DNA of 64,000 nucleotides from DATATV01 sp035551355. GTDB taxonomy: Bacteria; Actinomycetota; Actinomycetes; Mycobacteriales; Pseudonocardiaceae. Both the position numbers and the translations under genes were made by a program. Position 1 is the stretch's first letter. Each line of letters opens with the position of its first letter. The stretch lies in the NCBI GenBank assembly GCA_035551355.1, contig DASZNF010000107.1:1-64000 (forward strand). Direction: 5' to 3'. Positions 1 through 6,793 of this stretch are shown here, piece after piece. The notes under the pieces were generated by a model, which saw nothing but the letters and a program-made list of their open reading frames with translations, did no database searches and was not told where the DNA came from.

Positions 1-128
1 CGGGTGAGGCGCTGGCGATGTGTTGTCGACGGAATATCGACGGTTTGTCGACGGGTCGTGTCACGCTCTTTTCCGGTCAACCTTCGCGGATTTCCACGAA
101 GACCAAATATCTGTCGAGGAGGGAATTT

Positions 129-569
129 ATGGGATTCAAGAATTGGGTGGTGAAACCGGCGATCGCCGCCACCGTCGTCGGCGCCGCTCTGGTGCTCAGC
201 GTTTCGTCCGCGAACGCTGCCACGGCCAAGGTCAGCCCGTTCGACGCGAAGAGCGCCGGCTGGGCGGAGCTGCACGTGGGCGATTGCCAGCAGGACCACG
301 GCACGATCACCCTCAACTCCGACGGGACCGGCACGTGGAGCGCGGACACGCTGACCTACCAGACGCACAGCGGTGACGTGTGGCACTCCAGCTTCGACTT
401 CTACACCACTGCGGGGACCCACCTGTTCTTCGAGGGCACGTTCAACAGCCCGACCATGAATGACGGCAACCCGCCGCCGGTGTACCACTGGGCGCACGAC
501 TTCACCTTCGACGCGGCGCTGTACAGCGCCGTCGACCTCAACAGAACCATCCAGCACTCCAGCTGCTGA
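129..569 (+). CDS. Secreted hypothetical protein (DUF6294-like)
   Basis: This 146-residue protein starts with a typical Sec signal peptide: a short basic start, a hydrophobic stretch to about residue 28, and an ANA-A cleavage site. The mature part is about 115 residues, with two cysteines (one in VGDC, one as the last residue) that could form a disulphide. The TLNSDGTGTW segment and the closing FDAALYSAVDLNR segment resemble the actinobacterial secreted family DUF6294, whose function is unknown. I chose the ATG at 129 because GAGGAGGG (116-123) lies just upstream. Longer in-frame starts add a tail with no signal-peptide character. A strong hairpin follows the stop. The family call rests on memory of the pattern and is tentative. 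Confidence 0.75.
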   Translation: MGFKNWVVKPAIAATVVGAALVLSVSSANAATAKVSPFDAKSAGWAELHVGDCQQDHGTITLNSDGTGTWSADTLTYQTHSGDVWHSSFDFYTTAGTHLFFEGTFNSPTMNDGNPPPVYHWAHDFTFDAALYSAVDLNRTIQHSSC

Positions 570-592
570 CCCGCACGCGGCTATATTGACCT

Positions 593-621
593 CGTCCCGC
601 ACCGGCTCCCGGTGCGGGACG
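593..621 (+). terminator. Hairpin terminator after the secreted-protein gene
   Basis: A perfect 13-bp stem (CGTCCCGCACCGG paired with CCGGTGCGGGACG) closes on a 3-nt loop 23 nt past the stop codon. Flanking GACCTCG/CGAGGTC can extend the stem across a small bulge. There is no U-tract, as is usual in high-GC actinomycetes. Confidence 0.6.
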
Positions 622-670
622 GGTCGAGGTCCGTAAGACAAACTGGAAAAGCAATCGCGTTGAGGTCAGG

Positions 671-1082
671 GTGAACGTCCGGCGCGCTACGGCTTACGCG
701 GCGCGTCTCCGGGTAGACCGTGTGCCGCCATTTGTTGACGCCGTCCCGGAGGGTGCCGCGTTCGTCCAGGGTGACATCGCCGAGGTCGCCGACCCGGAGC
801 TCGCCGACGGCTTCGACGGTGTGCTGCATTTCGCGGCCAAGTCGCTGGTCGGGGAATCCATGCAGGACCCGGCGAAGTACTGGTTCGGCGACGTTTGTCA
901 CCACGCTGCGCCTGCTGGACGCGATCCGGGCACATGCCGTCCCCCGGCTGGTGTTCTCGTCCACCACCGCCGCCCACGGCGAACCCGATGAGGTGCCGAT
1001 CGAGGAAACCGCGCCGACCAATCCCACCAACACCTACGGCGCCAGCGAACTCGCCATCCCGACACGCTTGATGAAGGTCTAG
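671..1082 (+). pseudogene. galE: UDP-glucose 4-epimerase remnant (frameshifted, truncated at both ends)
   Basis: Two overlapping frames together give an internal slice of GalE. From about 738 one frame reads VPEGAAFVQGDIAEV and then VLHFAAKSLVGESMQDPAKYWF. The next frame continues TLRLLDAIRAHAVPRLVFSS, through the SST site, to PTNTYGASELAI, which is the YxxxK region with the catalytic lysine position reading E. The frame changes at the T run 894-896; removing one T restores a continuous GalE reading. The N-terminal Rossmann glycine motif and everything after the YxxxK region are missing, and the frame ends in unrelated residues at 1082. This is a dead gene fragment. It lies between a terminator and the 3' end of soxR, so it looks like scar tissue from a rearrangement. 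Confidence 0.85.
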
Positions 1083-1543
1083 TCGCAGCCGCCCTCGGAC
1101 GCCGCCCGCAGTTTCGGCGCGCCCGGGCCGTAGGCGGCCATCTCGTCGTCGTGGTTGTACAGCGCGCAGGTGCGCAACGACAGGCAGCCACAACCGATGC
1201 AGGAAGTCAGCCGGTCGCGCAGCCGGTGCAGCGCGTCGATCCGCGCGTCCAGCTCGGTTTGCCAGCTCTGCGAGAGCTTGGCCCAGTCGCTCTTGCTCGG
1301 CGTGCGCCCCTCCGGCAGCGTGGCCAGTGCTTCGCGGATCTGGTCCAGGGTCAGCCCGACTCGTTGTGCGGTCCTGATGAACGCGAGTTGGCGCAGCACG
1401 GAGCGCGGATAGCGGCGCTGGTTGCCCGCGGTCCGCTCCGCGCTGATCAGGCCCGCGTCCTCGTAGAAGCGCAGCGTCGTGTGGGACACGCCACTGCGTT
1501 CCGCGACCTGGCCGATCGACAACGTGGTTGCCAGTATGGACAC
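1079..1543 (-). CDS. soxR: SoxR-type redox-sensing MerR regulator
   Basis: The N-terminus is a MerR winged helix (TLSIGQVAERSGVSHTTLRF, then RRYPRSVLRQLAFI), followed by the dimerisation helix and a four-cysteine cluster CIGCGCLSLRTC, spaced C-x2-C-x-C-x5-C. That spacing is the hallmark of SoxR, which holds a [2Fe-2S] cluster oxidised by redox-cycling compounds. The gene is divergent from a split transketolase, and a near-canonical SoxR box sits between them. A TATAGT element (1556-1551) lies seven bases before the GTG at 1543, so I prefer that leaderless start. The GTG at 1552 would add three residues but overlaps the -10. In actinomycetes SoxR normally controls a few redox and efflux genes rather than a soxS gene. 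Confidence 0.9.
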   Translation of the reverse strand: MSILATTLSIGQVAERSGVSHTTLRFYEDAGLISAERTAGNQRRYPRSVLRQLAFIRTAQRVGLTLDQIREALATLPEGRTPSKSDWAKLSQSWQTELDARIDALHRLRDRLTSCIGCGCLSLRTCALYNHDDEMAAYGPGAPKLRAASEGGCD

Positions 1544-1564
1544 GCCCGTCACTATACGCCCTTG

Positions 1565-1584
1565 ACCTCCAGTTAACTGGAGGT
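1565..1584. promoter_or_regulatory. SoxR box between soxR and the transketolase genes
   Basis: ACCTCCAGTTAACTGGAGGT is a perfect 20-bp palindrome. Its core differs from the E. coli soxS operator (CCTCAAGTTAACTTGAGG) by one symmetric base pair. On the plus strand it fills the 19-bp spacer between TTGACC (1562-1567) and CACAGT (1587-1592). Over-long spacers carrying the operator are characteristic of MerR-activated promoters. The ATG at 1600 follows the -10 by seven bases. Confidence 0.85.
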
Positions 1585-1599
1585 TGCACAGTGGGGTTC

Positions 1600-2316
1600 A
1601 TGAGAGGACCCGCGGCCGGAACGGCCAGCATGACGTACGCCGCGTTGCCCAGTCTCATGGGCCGGATGAACGGAGACGAAAAACACGCCCTGGCCGCGTC
1701 GTCGACCATCGACGTGCTGTGGGTCCTGTACGACCGAATTCTCCGCGTTTCCGCCGAACACCTCGACGACGCGAACCGCGACAGGTTCCTGCTGTCCAAG
1801 GGCCACGGCCCGCAGGCGTACTACGCCGTGCTGGCCGCCAAGGGCTTCCTGGACCCGGACCTGCTGGACGGCTGGGGCGCGGTCGACTCGCCGCTGGGCT
1901 ACCACCCCGACCGGGTGCTGGTGCCGGGCGTGGAAATCAGCAGCGGCTCGCTCGGGCACGGTCTGCCGATCGGTGTCGGCGTGGCGCTGGGCCTGCGTGC
2001 GCAGGCCAACCCGGTCCCGCGAGTGATCGTCATGATGGGCGACGGCGAGTTCGATGAGGGCAGCAACCACGAGGCCATCGCCCTGGCCGGCAGGTTCGGC
2101 CTCGATCGGCTGACGGCGGTGGTGATCGACAACGACAGCGCCAGCCACGGCTGGCCCGGCGGCATCGCCCGCCGGTTCGCGGTCGAGGGCTGGCACACCG
2201 CCGAAGTGCGCGGCCGCGACCACGACGACATCGAAGCCGCCCTCACCATCCCGCACCCCGACCGCCCACACGCGGTGGTCGTCCGCGTCAACGACAGCCC
2301 CCCGGCAAAGCCCTGA
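1600..2316 (+). CDS. Transketolase, N-terminal (thiamine-diphosphate) subunit
   Basis: This is the cofactor half of a split transketolase, 238 residues. It has the SKGHGPQAYY segment, the SGSLGHGLPIGVG stretch, and the thiamine-diphosphate motif GDGEFDEGSNHEA continuing to an asparagine about 30 residues later. With the next gene it should form an active heterodimer moving two-carbon units between sugar phosphates; split forms often have specialised substrates. The start at 1600 is supported by a SoxR-type promoter whose -10 ends seven bases before the ATG. ATG 1630 is an alternative. Its promoter architecture predicts induction by SoxR under redox stress, which I infer and have not seen described for transketolase. 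Confidence 0.85.
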   Translation: MRGPAAGTASMTYAALPSLMGRMNGDEKHALAASSTIDVLWVLYDRILRVSAEHLDDANRDRFLLSKGHGPQAYYAVLAAKGFLDPDLLDGWGAVDSPLGYHPDRVLVPGVEISSGSLGHGLPIGVGVALGLRAQANPVPRVIVMMGDGEFDEGSNHEAIALAGRFGLDRLTAVVIDNDSASHGWPGGIARRFAVEGWHTAEVRGRDHDDIEAALTIPHPDRPHAVVVRVNDSPPAKP

Positions 2317-2465
2317 GCGCAGACCCCCGCGCAGACCCCCGCCCGCCCGGGGGGACGGCCCTTGTCCAGCCTATTCGCCCGTCGGGCAGCCAACAAAACG
2401 CGAATGTTCTTCTGTGGATAACTCGCGAGCCCGAGCCATCCAGCCACCGAAACCGAGGGGGAACG

Positions 2466-3401
2466 ATGACCACGCTGATACCCGCACCCACCGAAATCGC
2501 GAACATGCGCGAATCCTTCTGCGCCACCATGGATCGCGCCCTGGACGAGGACCCGCGACTGGCCGTCGTCCTGGCCGACATCTCCGCCTCCATGCTCACC
2601 GACGCCGCCGCCCGCCACCCGCACCGCGTCGTCAATCTCGGCATCCGCGAACAGGCGCTGATCAGCGTCGCCGCCGGACTGGCCGCCACCGGCCTGCGCC
2701 CGGTCGTGCACACCTTCGGTTCCTTCCTGGTCGAGCGCCCCTTCGAACAGGTGAAGGTCGACCTCGGCCACCAGGGCCTCGGCGCGATCCTGGTCTCCTA
2801 CGGCGCCTCCTACGACATGCCCGCCGCCGGCCGCACCCACCAGTCACCCGGCGACGTCGCCCTGATCGACTCCCTCCCAGACTGGACCGTGCATGTTCCC
2901 GGCCACCCGGCCGAAGCGGAAGCCTTGCTGCGCAAGGCTTTCCGCACAAACAACCGCGTCTACCTCCGCCTTTCCGCCCAGGCCAACAACCGTTCGTACG
3001 ATGTGGACGGTGATGGCACGCTGAAGATCTTGCGCCGCGGTCGAAACGGCCTCGTCCTGGCCATCGGCCCGACCGCCGACCGGGTCCTCGCCGCCACCGC
3101 CGACCTCGACGTCACCGTCGGCTACGCCGCCACCGCCCGCCCCCTGGACGGTCAGGGCATCCGGGCCGCGGTGCGCGCCGCCGACCGGGCGGACGTGGTG
3201 CTGGTCGAGCCCTACCTGGCCGGGACCTCGGCCTACCTCGTCGACGCCGCCCTGGACGACATCCCGCACCGGCTGCGCTGCCTCGGCGTCAGCCGCGAGG
3301 TCGAGGTGCGGATGTACGGCGAACACGCCGACCACGACGCGGCGCACGGCCTGGACACCCCGGGCATCGCCGCCTCGGTCCGCGACTTCGTGCACGCGTA
3401 A
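2466..3401 (+). CDS. Transketolase, C-terminal (pyrimidine-binding) subunit
   Basis: This 311-residue protein carries the pyrimidine-binding and C-terminal domains of transketolase. The segment RVVNLGIREQALISVAAGLA contains the glutamate that activates thiamine diphosphate. It is followed by the HTFGSFLVERPFEQVKVDL helix region and a C-terminal domain with DVVLVEPYLAGTSAYL. Only 149 bp separate it from the N-terminal subunit, so the two are probably co-transcribed. A GAGGGGGAACG ribosome site precedes the ATG. The substrate is not evident; it could be a pentose-phosphate enzyme, a DXP-synthase-like paralogue or a secondary-metabolism transketolase. The stop codon is only 21 bp from hisH, which nevertheless has its own -10 element. 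Confidence 0.85.
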   Translation: MTTLIPAPTEIANMRESFCATMDRALDEDPRLAVVLADISASMLTDAAARHPHRVVNLGIREQALISVAAGLAATGLRPVVHTFGSFLVERPFEQVKVDLGHQGLGAILVSYGASYDMPAAGRTHQSPGDVALIDSLPDWTVHVPGHPAEAEALLRKAFRTNNRVYLRLSAQANNRSYDVDGDGTLKILRRGRNGLVLAIGPTADRVLAATADLDVTVGYAATARPLDGQGIRAAVRAADRADVVLVEPYLAGTSAYLVDAALDDIPHRLRCLGVSREVEVRMYGEHADHDAAHGLDTPGIAASVRDFVHA

Positions 3402-3410
3402 GACGCCCGG

Positions 3411-3416
3411 TAGCCT
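3411..3416 (+). promoter_or_regulatory. -10 element of a leaderless hisH promoter
   Basis: TAGCCT, then six bases, then the hisH ATG at 3423. This spacing puts transcription start at or next to the A of the ATG. No clear -35 element is visible. Confidence 0.5.
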
Positions 3417-3422
3417 GGGGTC

Positions 3423-4058
3423 ATGCCTCGCCTCGTCGTGCTGGACTACGGGTCCGGCAACCTGCGGTCCGCCGAACGCGCGCTGCGCCGGGTCGGCGCG
3501 CAGGTCGAGGTCACGTCCGATTTCCAGGCCGCCGTCGAGGCCGAGGGCCTGGTCGTGCCGGGCGTCGGCGCGTTCGCCGCGTGCATGGACGGCGTGGATG
3601 CCGTGCACGGCCAGCGGATCATCGGCCGCAGGCTGGCCGGCGGCCGCCCGGTGCTGGGCATCTGCGTCGGCATGCAGGTGCTGTTCGAGCGCGGCGTCGA
3701 GCACGGCATCGAATCGCAAGGCTGCGGCGAGTGGCCGGGCACGGTGGAACGCCTGCACGCCGAGGTGTTGCCGCACATGGGCTGGAACACCGTGCGCCCA
3801 CCCGAGGGCAGCATGTTGTTCGCCGGACTCGCGCCGGACACGAGGTTCTACTTCGTACACTCCTACGGCGTGCGCGACTGGGTGCTGCAACCCAGCGACA
3901 CCATCCCCGCACCGTTGGTCACCTGGGCCCACCACGGCGAGGATTTCGTTGCGGCAGTGGAGAACGGGCCGCTGTGCGCCACCCAGTTCCACCCGGAGAA
4001 GTCCGGCGACGCTGGCGCGCACCTGCTGGAGAACTGGATCAAATCGGTCGTCGGTTAG
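3423..4058 (+). CDS. hisH: Imidazole glycerol phosphate synthase, glutaminase subunit HisH
   Basis: HisH is a class I glutamine amidotransferase that feeds ammonia to HisF in histidine biosynthesis. It shows the opening LVVLDYGSGNLRS, the P-loop-like PGVGAF, the nucleophile motif GICVGMQ (Cys81) and the triad closure QFHPEKSGDAG (His190, Glu192). The length of 211 residues is normal. Its partner HisF is encoded about 6.6 kb downstream rather than nearby. The upstream neighbour is a transketolase gene, whereas in actinomycetes one usually finds hisB, so the start of the histidine cluster has been rearranged or lies elsewhere. Confidence 0.95.
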   Translation: MPRLVVLDYGSGNLRSAERALRRVGAQVEVTSDFQAAVEAEGLVVPGVGAFAACMDGVDAVHGQRIIGRRLAGGRPVLGICVGMQVLFERGVEHGIESQGCGEWPGTVERLHAEVLPHMGWNTVRPPEGSMLFAGLAPDTRFYFVHSYGVRDWVLQPSDTIPAPLVTWAHHGEDFVAAVENGPLCATQFHPEKSGDAGAHLLENWIKSVVG

Positions 4059-4061
4059 GCT
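4056..4061 (+). promoter_or_regulatory. -10 element of a leaderless priA promoter
   Basis: TAGGCT overlaps the hisH stop codon and is followed by six bases and the priA GTG. The identical hexamer and spacing occur before hisF. Confidence 0.5.
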
Positions 4062-4067
4062 TCACCG

Positions 4068-4802
4068 GTGACTTTGACGCTGCTGCCCGCTGTGGATGTG
4101 GCCGACGGCAAGGCCGTCCGGCTGGTCCAGGGCGCCTCCGGCACCGAAACCTATTACGGCGCACCGCTGGATGCCGCCCTCGCCTGGCAGGCCGACGGCG
4201 CCGAGTGGGTGCACCTGGTCGACCTGGACGCCGCCTTCGGTCGCGGGTCCAACCGCGAGCTTCTGGCCGAGGTCATCGGCAAACTGGACGTCGAGGTCGA
4301 GCTGTCCGGCGGCATCCGCGACGACGCTTCGCTCGAAGCGGCGCTGTCCACCGGCTGCGCCCGGGTCAACCTGGGCACGGCGGCGCTGGAGAACCCGGAA
4401 TGGTGCGCCCGCTCGATCGCCGCGCACGGCGACAAGATCGCGGTCGGGCTGGACGTGCGGATCACCGAGGAGGGCCACCGGCTGGCCGCGCGCGGCTGGA
4501 CCAAGGACGGCGGCGACCTGTGGGAGACGCTGGACCGGCTGGACCGCGACGGCTGCACCCGCTACGTGGTCACCGACGTCAGCCGCGACGGCACGCTGAC
4601 CGGCCCGAACACCACGTTGCTGGCCGATGTCTGCGCCCGCACCGACGCGGCGGTGATCGCCTCGGGCGGTGTGTCCACTCTCGACGACCTGCGGGCGCTG
4701 GCCACGCTGGTGAACGACGGAGTGGAAGGCGCGATCGTCGGAAAGGCGCTCTACGCCGGGAAATTCACCCTTCCCGAGGCGCTGGCTGCTGTTCGAGGGT
4801 GA
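4068..4802 (+). CDS. priA: Bifunctional phosphoribosyl isomerase A (HisA/TrpF)
   Basis: This 244-residue (beta-alpha)8-barrel isomerase has the catalytic aspartates Asp10 (LLPAVDVADGKAVRL) and Asp129 (AVGLDVRI) and the phosphate loop VTDVSRDGTLTGPN. In actinobacteria this enzyme, PriA, isomerises both ProFAR (histidine pathway) and phosphoribosyl-anthranilate (tryptophan pathway), replacing a separate TrpF. No trpF is present in the trp cluster of this window, which fits that dual role. The GTG start is supported by the TAGGCT element six bases upstream. The 3' end overlaps the convergent PPOX gene by 38 bp. Confidence 0.93.
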   Translation: MTLTLLPAVDVADGKAVRLVQGASGTETYYGAPLDAALAWQADGAEWVHLVDLDAAFGRGSNRELLAEVIGKLDVEVELSGGIRDDASLEAALSTGCARVNLGTAALENPEWCARSIAAHGDKIAVGLDVRITEEGHRLAARGWTKDGGDLWETLDRLDRDGCTRYVVTDVSRDGTLTGPNTTLLADVCARTDAAVIASGGVSTLDDLRALATLVNDGVEGAIVGKALYAGKFTLPEALAAVRG

Positions 4803-5166
4803 TCGCGATGGCCGCCACGCCGGTCAATCCCCGGCGCAGGCGGCTGGCCCAGACCAGAATCCGGCCGAGCACGCCGTACTTGTGGCCGACCGCGTTGAGC
4901 GCGCGCGGGGCGTCGGCGGTGTCGAGCAGGCGAGCCTGACCCCGCACGGAATCACCGTGCGGGGTGCCCCGGCGGTCGCAACCCGCCAGCTCGATCGCGC
5001 CCTCCCGGCGGATGCGCTTGACCTTGCCGGTGTCCATCGCCGACCACACCAGCAGCTCGTCCCCGTCCCGCGCCGCCCACACGGGCGTCGGCACGGCGCG
5101 GCCGTCCTTGCGGTAGGTGGTCAGCAGGACGTACTTCTCCTGCCCCAGCCGATCAAGCTCACTCAT
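4765..5166 (-). CDS. PPOX-class F420/FMN-dependent oxidoreductase
   Basis: This 133-residue protein has the split-barrel flavin/F420-binding fold. The N-terminal run YVLLTTYRKDGRAVPTPVWAA, then DELLVWSAMDTGKVKRIRR and ELAGCDRRGTPHG, matches the actinobacterial PPOX family exemplified by Rv2061c. Substrates of this family are mostly unknown; it reduces small molecules using F420H2 or FMN. It is convergent with priA and overlaps its 3' end. A TATGGT element six bases before the ATG suggests a leaderless transcript. It is the first gene of the accessory block between priA and hisF. Confidence 0.8.
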   Translation of the reverse strand: MSELDRLGQEKYVLLTTYRKDGRAVPTPVWAARDGDELLVWSAMDTGKVKRIRREGAIELAGCDRRGTPHGDSVRGQARLLDTADAPRALNAVGHKYGVLGRILVWASRLRRGLTGVAAIAITLEQQPAPREG

Positions 5167-5172
5167 CCGGAC

Positions 5173-5178
5173 ACCATA
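5173..5178 (-). promoter_or_regulatory. -10 element of a leaderless PPOX-gene promoter
   Basis: On the minus strand TATGGT is followed by six bases and the ATG at 5166, the same layout as hisH, priA and hisF. Confidence 0.45.
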
Positions 5179-5190
5179 ACCCCGCCGAGG

Positions 5191-5517
5191 TCAGCCCGGC
5201 GTGACTTCCCAGGTGGCGTGCAGGATCCGCACGAACTCCCGGTCCGGGTCCTTGATCAGGGCGTGCAAAGTCCGCACGAGGTCGCACGGGTACGACTCGC
5301 CGCATTTGCGGCATACGCCGGTGTCGGTGGCCGCGTGCCCGACCAGCATCCCGCGGATCACCGTCACCAGATCGTCGATGATCCGGTGGGCCAGATCGGT
5401 TTCCGGCTCGTCCCACTCGTCCATCCGCCCGAAGAACTCGGCCGCGTCGAGCAGGCCGAGCAGATCGGTGCGCAGCAGGCGGAAGGCATCGGTGAGCGCG
5501 GGAGAAACAGATTCCAT
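5191..5517 (-). CDS. Hypothetical protein with CxxC motif
   Basis: A 108-residue soluble protein with no signal peptide or membrane segment. The first half is helical and acidic (ALTDAFRLLRTDLLGLLD, then RMDEWDEPETDLAHRIIDDL). The second half has CRKCGESYPCDLVRTLHALI, a CxxC plus a third cysteine that could bind metal. Proteins with this layout are common beside XRE/DUF397 pairs in actinomycetes, but I do not know a function. It is divergent from the XRE regulator at 5658. Confidence 0.6.
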   Translation of the reverse strand: MESVSPALTDAFRLLRTDLLGLLDAAEFFGRMDEWDEPETDLAHRIIDDLVTVIRGMLVGHAATDTGVCRKCGESYPCDLVRTLHALIKDPDREFVRILHATWEVTPG

Positions 5518-5657
5518 GGTGAGCAGGAGAACCGATTACCGTAGGGACAAGGTAGCCCCCGGTTCGGGCGATTCTTTCGGCGTGGTCAACCAGAAAGCCG
5601 GGAATCGTCGGTCGCGGTCCCTAAGGTAGGAATACCACCCCCGCGGCAGGAGGCGCT

Positions 5658-6536
5658 ATGGACGACCGGGAACCGACCATTCGCAGCAGGACTCTCGGTG
5701 AGGGCCTGCGCCGGGCAATGGAGTCCGCGGGGGTTTCCGGCAAAACCGTGGCCGACCGCATCGGTTGCTCGGGAGCGCACATCTCCCGCCTGTTGAGCGG
5801 AAAACGGGGCGCGACGGTCGAGGACGTCACGTCGATCCTGACCATCTGCGGGATCAGAAAAGGTGCTGAGCGCAGCTATCTGTTGTCGCTGTGCGAGGAC
5901 CCACACCATCCCGGATGGTTTCAGCAACACGGTTCTCGTCTACCCAAACAGATGCGAGTCCTGGTCGATAGCGAAGACCTCACCGACCACCTCGTGGACT
6001 TTCAGCCACTCATCATTCCTGGCCTGCTCCAGGTCGCCGACTATGCGCGCGCGGTCATCAGCAAATGTGTGAACGTTCCCGCCGATGAAGTAGAGGATCG
6101 CGTGGCCGCAAGATTGGCGAGAGCCGAAGTGCTCAATCGCAGGAATCCTGCGAGCTTCGAATTCTTCATTCATGAATGGGTGTTGCGGTCGGATGTGGGC
6201 AGCCGCGCGATCATGTCCGAGCAGATGCACCATCTGCTGCGGCTGGGTGTGCGTGAGCACGTGTCCATCGGCGTGATCCCAGCCGCGTTGGGTGCCTATG
6301 CCGGGATGTCTGGGCCGTTCATGATGCTGCACTTCCCGCGCTTCCGGCCGATCGTCTATCTGGAGAGCGAAACTTCTTGCCTGTTCCTGGAACAGCCAGA
6401 GGAGATCCATGCCTACCGAAACGTCCTCGGGAAGCTCAGGGAAACCAGTCTTGGTGAGGGACAATCAAGAGACTTGATTGCCGAGCTGGCAACGAAGTTG
6501 TCCGCGGATGGAGGGGCTGATGATGACCAGGGCTGA
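5658..6536 (+). CDS. XRE-family regulator with DUF5753 domain
   Basis: Residues 10-70 form a helix-turn-helix (SGKTVADRIGCSGAHISRLLSGKRG). The rest is a DUF5753 domain, seen in LIIPGLLQVADYARAVI, then ARAEVLNR, GVIPAALGAYAGMSGPF and VYLESETSCLFLEQPEEI. Such proteins are abundant in actinomycetes and are nearly always paired with a DUF397 gene. The pairs resemble toxin-antitoxin or developmental switch modules such as bldB and whiJ. Here the DUF397 start overlaps the end of this gene. Base composition is visibly less GC-rich than in the his genes, consistent with recent acquisition. Confidence 0.88.
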   Translation: MDDREPTIRSRTLGEGLRRAMESAGVSGKTVADRIGCSGAHISRLLSGKRGATVEDVTSILTICGIRKGAERSYLLSLCEDPHHPGWFQQHGSRLPKQMRVLVDSEDLTDHLVDFQPLIIPGLLQVADYARAVISKCVNVPADEVEDRVAARLARAEVLNRRNPASFEFFIHEWVLRSDVGSRAIMSEQMHHLLRLGVREHVSIGVIPAALGAYAGMSGPFMMLHFPRFRPIVYLESETSCLFLEQPEEIHAYRNVLGKLRETSLGEGQSRDLIAELATKLSADGGADDDQG

Positions 6537-6750
6537 ACTGGCGTGGCGGAAGAGTAGCTATAGCGCTGGGGGCAACGGCTGCGTGGAGGTCGCCTGGAGG
6601 ATCAGCAGTTACAGCGGAAACGGGGGCAACTGCGTGCAGGTCGGCTGGCCGAAGCCGGACGGGCTCGCGGTCCGCGATTCCAAGAACACCTCCGGCCCCG
6701 TCCTCACCTTCGGCGCCGAAGCCTGGCGCACCTTCCTGGCCACCCGCTAG
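6520..6750 (+). CDS. DUF397 protein with duplicated N-terminal motif
   Basis: This 76-residue protein is the DUF397 partner of the preceding XRE regulator and starts inside its last codons (ATG 6520 or 6523; GGAGGGG precedes). DUF397 proteins normally carry one W-R-K-S-S-Y-S segment followed by C-V-E-V. Here the block is present twice in tandem: AWRKSSYSAGGNGCVEV (6541-6591) and AWRISSYSGNGGNCVQV (6592-6642). The usual VRDSKN and the FGAEAWRTFLA end follow. The duplication appears to add one extra repeat to a small beta-rich protein. Its biochemical role is unknown. Confidence 0.85.
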   Translation: MMTRAELAWRKSSYSAGGNGCVEVAWRISSYSGNGGNCVQVGWPKPDGLAVRDSKNTSGPVLTFGAEAWRTFLATR

Positions 6751-6754
6751 AACC

Positions 6755-6793
6755 AACCGCTCATGGGGCGGCTCCGCCGCCCCATGAGCGGTT
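6755..6793. terminator. Bidirectional terminator between DUF397 gene and darG
   Basis: A perfect 18-bp stem (AACCGCTCATGGGGCGGC and its complement) closes on a TCC loop. It lies between two convergent stop codons, four bases past the DUF397 stop and reaching the darG stop. Confidence 0.85.
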
